This document shows positions 61,516 through 64,000 of a stretch of DNA of 64,000 bases, piece by piece. The notes under the pieces were generated by a model. That model did no database searches. It was not told the DNA's origin and saw only the letters and a list, made by a program, of their open reading frames with translations. The stretch's first letter is position 1. Each line of letters begins with the position of its first letter. The stretch covers positions 248,001 through 312,000 of the forward strand of contig CAVRVD010000015.1 of NCBI GenBank assembly GCA_963724535.1, written 5' to 3'. This DNA is from JADJPO01 sp963724535. Its GTDB lineage: Bacteria; Actinomycetota; Actinomycetes; Actinomycetales; Kineosporiaceae. The translations under genes and the position numbers were made by a program.

Positions 61516-62196
61516 CCGCGGTGAGCACCGCTGAACCACGGCAACCGGCGGCGCCGTTGCAGTACTTCCGTGCTGTACGCCGCTCCGGCGATGTCGCCAC
61601 CCGACGCTCGCGGTCTCCAAGGGTCACCCATCCCGGCCGAGGTCGCGGATCTTGCCGTTACACGGCCACCCCACGCCTGCGCTCCTTCGAGATCCCTCCC
61701 GCGAGCAGCGTCACCATCACCACCGCCGACGGGCAGATCCGAGTCGAGCCGGCCCGGCAGCCAGTCCGCAGCCCATCACGCCGACGCCGCCGGACAGCCC
61801 CACGCCCGGACACGACGACCCGATCCGTGCCGGACTCGTCCACGAGGCAGAAAGCAGCGACGTCCACGCAGTCACCCAAGAAGCCGTCTGCCCAGGACGA
61901 GGCGCCGCGCAACCGCCGCCCAGCAGTACGCGACGAGGACGGGCGTCGCGTCTACGACCTGAGCCGGCTCACCGCGCTCAACCGCCGCCGCCTCCGCGTC
62001 GACAACGGCACCTGACCAGGGAAGAGCACGACGGCGAGGCCAGGCCGTTGATCAACCTGCAGCCTGCTGAAGGACGGCCCTGTCTATGTACCAGGCACGT
62101 TCGCTGTTCATGGGCCTTGAACCGTACTGGGCGGTTCGCTTATGAACGACCTCACCAACCTAGCCGCTTGAGGGATCGTGATCGACAAAGTGTTGT
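61516..62196. other. Stretch without a supported gene
   Basis: A plus-strand frame (61521-62015, 164 codons) and a short minus-strand frame exist but are Arg/Pro/Thr-rich with no recognisable family. Near 62,118-62,134 there is a small inverted repeat AACCG...CGGTT upstream of the end of the conserved minus-strand gene. I see nothing I can name here. Confidence 0.4.
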
Positions 62197-63646
62197 CTAT
62201 GCCGCTTGGACGTCGTTGGGGATGCCGAGGTGGTCGACGAGGTTCTTGCCGCGGGACTTGCGCAGGTCGTAGGCGGCTTGTCGGGTGGTGTAGGCCTGCC
62301 CGGTCATCCCGTGGACCTTGGCGGCTAGGTCGGCGACGGCGAACGGGCCGGCCGGGGACAGGGCCAGGACCGCAGCCAGGGCGGCGCGGGTGCGTGGGGA
62401 GTCCAGGTCGACGCCGCCGATCCGGGTGCGTCCGAGCGTGGTGGGGGTGGGCAGATCGTCCAGCAGTGCGTCGGGGACGAAGCCGGTGTCGACGCAGTCC
62501 AAGACGGTGGCGAAGCGTTCGAGCATGCCGGCCAGGGCCGCGACGATGACGGGGAACTTGTCCAGGATCCGACCGCAGCCCAGGGCCTTGGTGTTGTGGG
62601 TGATCGCCTCGAACCGCAGCACGTGCTCGCCCTTGGTGTACGCCTTCAGCGTCAACAGCCCGAAATGGACCTTGAAGATGGTCAGGTCGTACCTGGGTCT
62701 CTCGATCACAGCTGCCACGGCCATCGAGGGCTCCCCGCCGGTGTGCGGACGGTTCTTCGCCCCGAACATCGTCCGCAGGGTCGCGATGTCCAGCCGGGAC
62801 CGGGTCCGGTCCAGGACCGCGTTGAACACCCGGTCCATCTGCGCCCCCGAACGGAAGATCAGGTTGCGGGAGTACTCGACCTGGTAGACCGAGTAGGCGT
62901 ATCGGAAGCCGGTGCGGTCGACGTCGGCCAGGTCCAGCCCGAAGCACAGACACGCGGTGTAGATCCACCGGTCGATGACCTGACCCAGCCGCCCTACAGC
63001 CTGCGGAGAGGACAAGGTGTCTGCGAGCTGGGCCAGGCCGTCCGGGTCGGGCACGCGGGTGAAACAGGTGCCCTCCTTCGTGTAGCAGACCCCGACCCGC
63101 TGAGCCTGGCAGGCCACGTACTCGTGCCCGTTGAGGATCACCTGCGCGGCGAACGGCGGATGCCCGGACATCTTGATCACCAGGTGGCCCCAGTCCGGGT
63201 CCATCAGATGGAAGGAGTAGTGGTTGACGAACGCCGTCCGCTTGGCCAGGTTACGGACCACCCCGGACCGAGCGCGCTCCACCTGCCACACCGACGCCGG
63301 CGCCTTCGCGACCAGGATCAGGAACAGCCCCGGCGCCACGGTATGGGTGGCCAGGTAGTCCTCGGCGATCCGGTGCTTACGCTCACCCCGACCACAGTCG
63401 ATCACCGGGACGTCGTGCGCGGCGGCGAAGGCACGCACCCGACGGGCGAACCCCTGTGCCCGCCATCCGCATCAGGTGCGTGTCGTCCAACTGCGCGTCG
63501 TCGCCGTGCAGCAGCCGCCACCAATACCGGAACCCGCCGGGGCTATGACCCAACGGATAGTAGGCGTTGAGCACGACCCGGTCCACGCAGTCATACCCGC
63601 CGGTCAACAGCTCCCCGCACCGATCGCTGAACCCGTCACCCGCCAT
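62197..63646 (-). pseudogene. Frameshifted conserved protein of unknown function, probably mobile-element associated
   Basis: The product starts at 63646 with FSDRCGELLTGGYDCVDRVVLNAYYPLGHSPGG and reads to HLMRMAG; there the frame breaks near 63,445-63,465, where a run of four G sits in an altered short segment. The other frame resumes with FARRVRAFAAAHDVPVIDCGRGERKHRIAEDYLATH and runs to 62197. About 480 residues in all. I recognise the sequence type as a widely spread conserved protein of about this length but not its function. A single-base insertion or deletion, or a sequencing error in the G run, explains the break. Confidence 0.6.
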
Positions 63647-64000
63647 GACTCAAGGGTGAGCCGCCCGCTACGGTTCGCCAACTGCCCCGAAGGGGCCACC
63701 GATCTTGGGCGCAGTCCCAAGATCGGCGTAGTGATGAGCTTGTCGCGACGTGCATAGGACTGCGGCATGTCCTTGGCGCTGGTCGGGCCGCTGGGTCGGC
63801 CAGTGCGGTCAGGGCGACGCGGGGGGGTTGGCGCGTTTGGTAGCAGGTGCTGCCCTTTCGGTTCGTTCAGATGTCAAGCCCTCTAGAACAGCAGGCACGT
63901 CCATCGGCTCGCGAGGAGCGTTCTTGCCGCGACGGATCGGGGTGTAGGAACGGCGCCCACCCGCCGGTCGCACGACGGGTCCCGCGTCGCCCGGCCGCAT
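63647..64000. other. Window-edge stretch, no supported gene
   Basis: Contains the hairpin at 63701. A minus-strand frame at 63809-64000 opens at the very edge (RRSYTPIRRGKNAPREP in the middle) and could be the C-terminal end of a gene lying mostly outside the window; it cannot be judged from what is visible. Confidence 0.3.
63701..63724. terminator. Strong hairpin, 9-bp perfect stem
   Basis: GATCTTGGG, six-base loop CGCAGT, CCCAAGATC. It lies 55 bp upstream of the frameshifted minus-strand gene. Could be a terminator of a gene to the right, an operator, or the end of a mobile element; no decision possible. Confidence 0.4.

Noticed and set aside
61521..62015. 164-codon plus-strand gene
   Set aside because: Low-complexity Arg/Pro/Thr composition, no ribosome-binding site, no family, and competing open frames on both strands.

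Overview
The window is high-GC, densely coded DNA from an actinobacterium. The evidence is frequent GTG starts, 4-bp stop/start overlaps, a mycothiol-dependent isomerase-type protein, an ECF42-type sigma factor with its DGPF partner, an actinobacterial Tad/Flp pilus locus and the remnant of an NB-ARC/TPR gene. I cannot assign a genus. No rRNA gene, complete tRNA gene, CRISPR array, integrase or replication origin was seen.

0-7 kb is ordinary metabolism: a fused acyl-CoA carboxyltransferase, a mycothiol-dependent DinB-like protein, a SELENBP1-like protein, a polytopic membrane protein, a thiamine-diphosphate lyase of the ILVBL type and a KptA-type RNA 2'-phosphotransferase.

7-27.5 kb is a Tad (Flp pilus) region with unusual accessories. 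A minus-strand operon runs cpaB, cpaE fused to tadE, tadE, tadA, tadB, tadC, histidine kinase, response regulator (26.2 to 18.1 kb), followed by flp and a TadE/TadG-like gene. Facing it on the plus strand are five envelope-protein genes (9.8-17.0 kb), including an OmpA-domain lipoprotein and a large protein with a Flp-type prepilin head. At 7.4-8.7 kb a second pilin-headed protein ends in a toxin-like domain and is followed one base later by a small gene, a possible immunity gene. Three clusters of a 12-bp repeat (core ATTGGGCCC or TTGGGYCC) lie upstream of the Flp pilin and of both pilin-headed genes. My main inference is that the Tad machinery here handles large pilin-headed cargo as well as a pilus.

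27.5-40.4 kb is a mixed metabolic and regulatory stretch: an amino-acid permease behind a CRP-like site, an oxidoreductase/P450 pair, a NYN/LOTUS RNA-binding protein, a glycosyltransferase fused to degenerate receiver and GGDEF domains, a cupin, a radical-SAM AmrS-like enzyme, a phosphoribosyltransferase, a serine hydrolase and the DGPF/ECF42 pair. 40.4-46.3 kb is a minus-strand sugar cluster: mannose-isomerase-like cupin, GH130 phosphorylase, six-hairpin-type glycosidase, two GT4 glycosyltransferases and one small gene.

46.3-64 kb is an accessory region. It has three related direct repeats at 47.45, 56.08 and 61.43 kb; the last two contain an identical 27-bp stretch resembling a tRNA 3' half, as at integration sites. 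The first interval (47.5-56 kb) carries a TIR protein, a TIR-transmembrane-PASTA protein and, divergently, an 1822-residue protein with two alpha/beta-hydrolase domains (one apparently dead), a CHAT caspase-like protease and a TPR-like tail; I read it as a candidate defence or cell-suicide module. The second interval (56.1-61.4 kb) carries a secreted protein, an aldo/keto reductase, broken HEPN and nucleotidyltransferase genes, a truncated and frameshifted NB-ARC/TPR gene and an intact Phd/RelE-type pair. A frameshifted copy of a conserved unknown gene, probably mobile, lies near the right edge.
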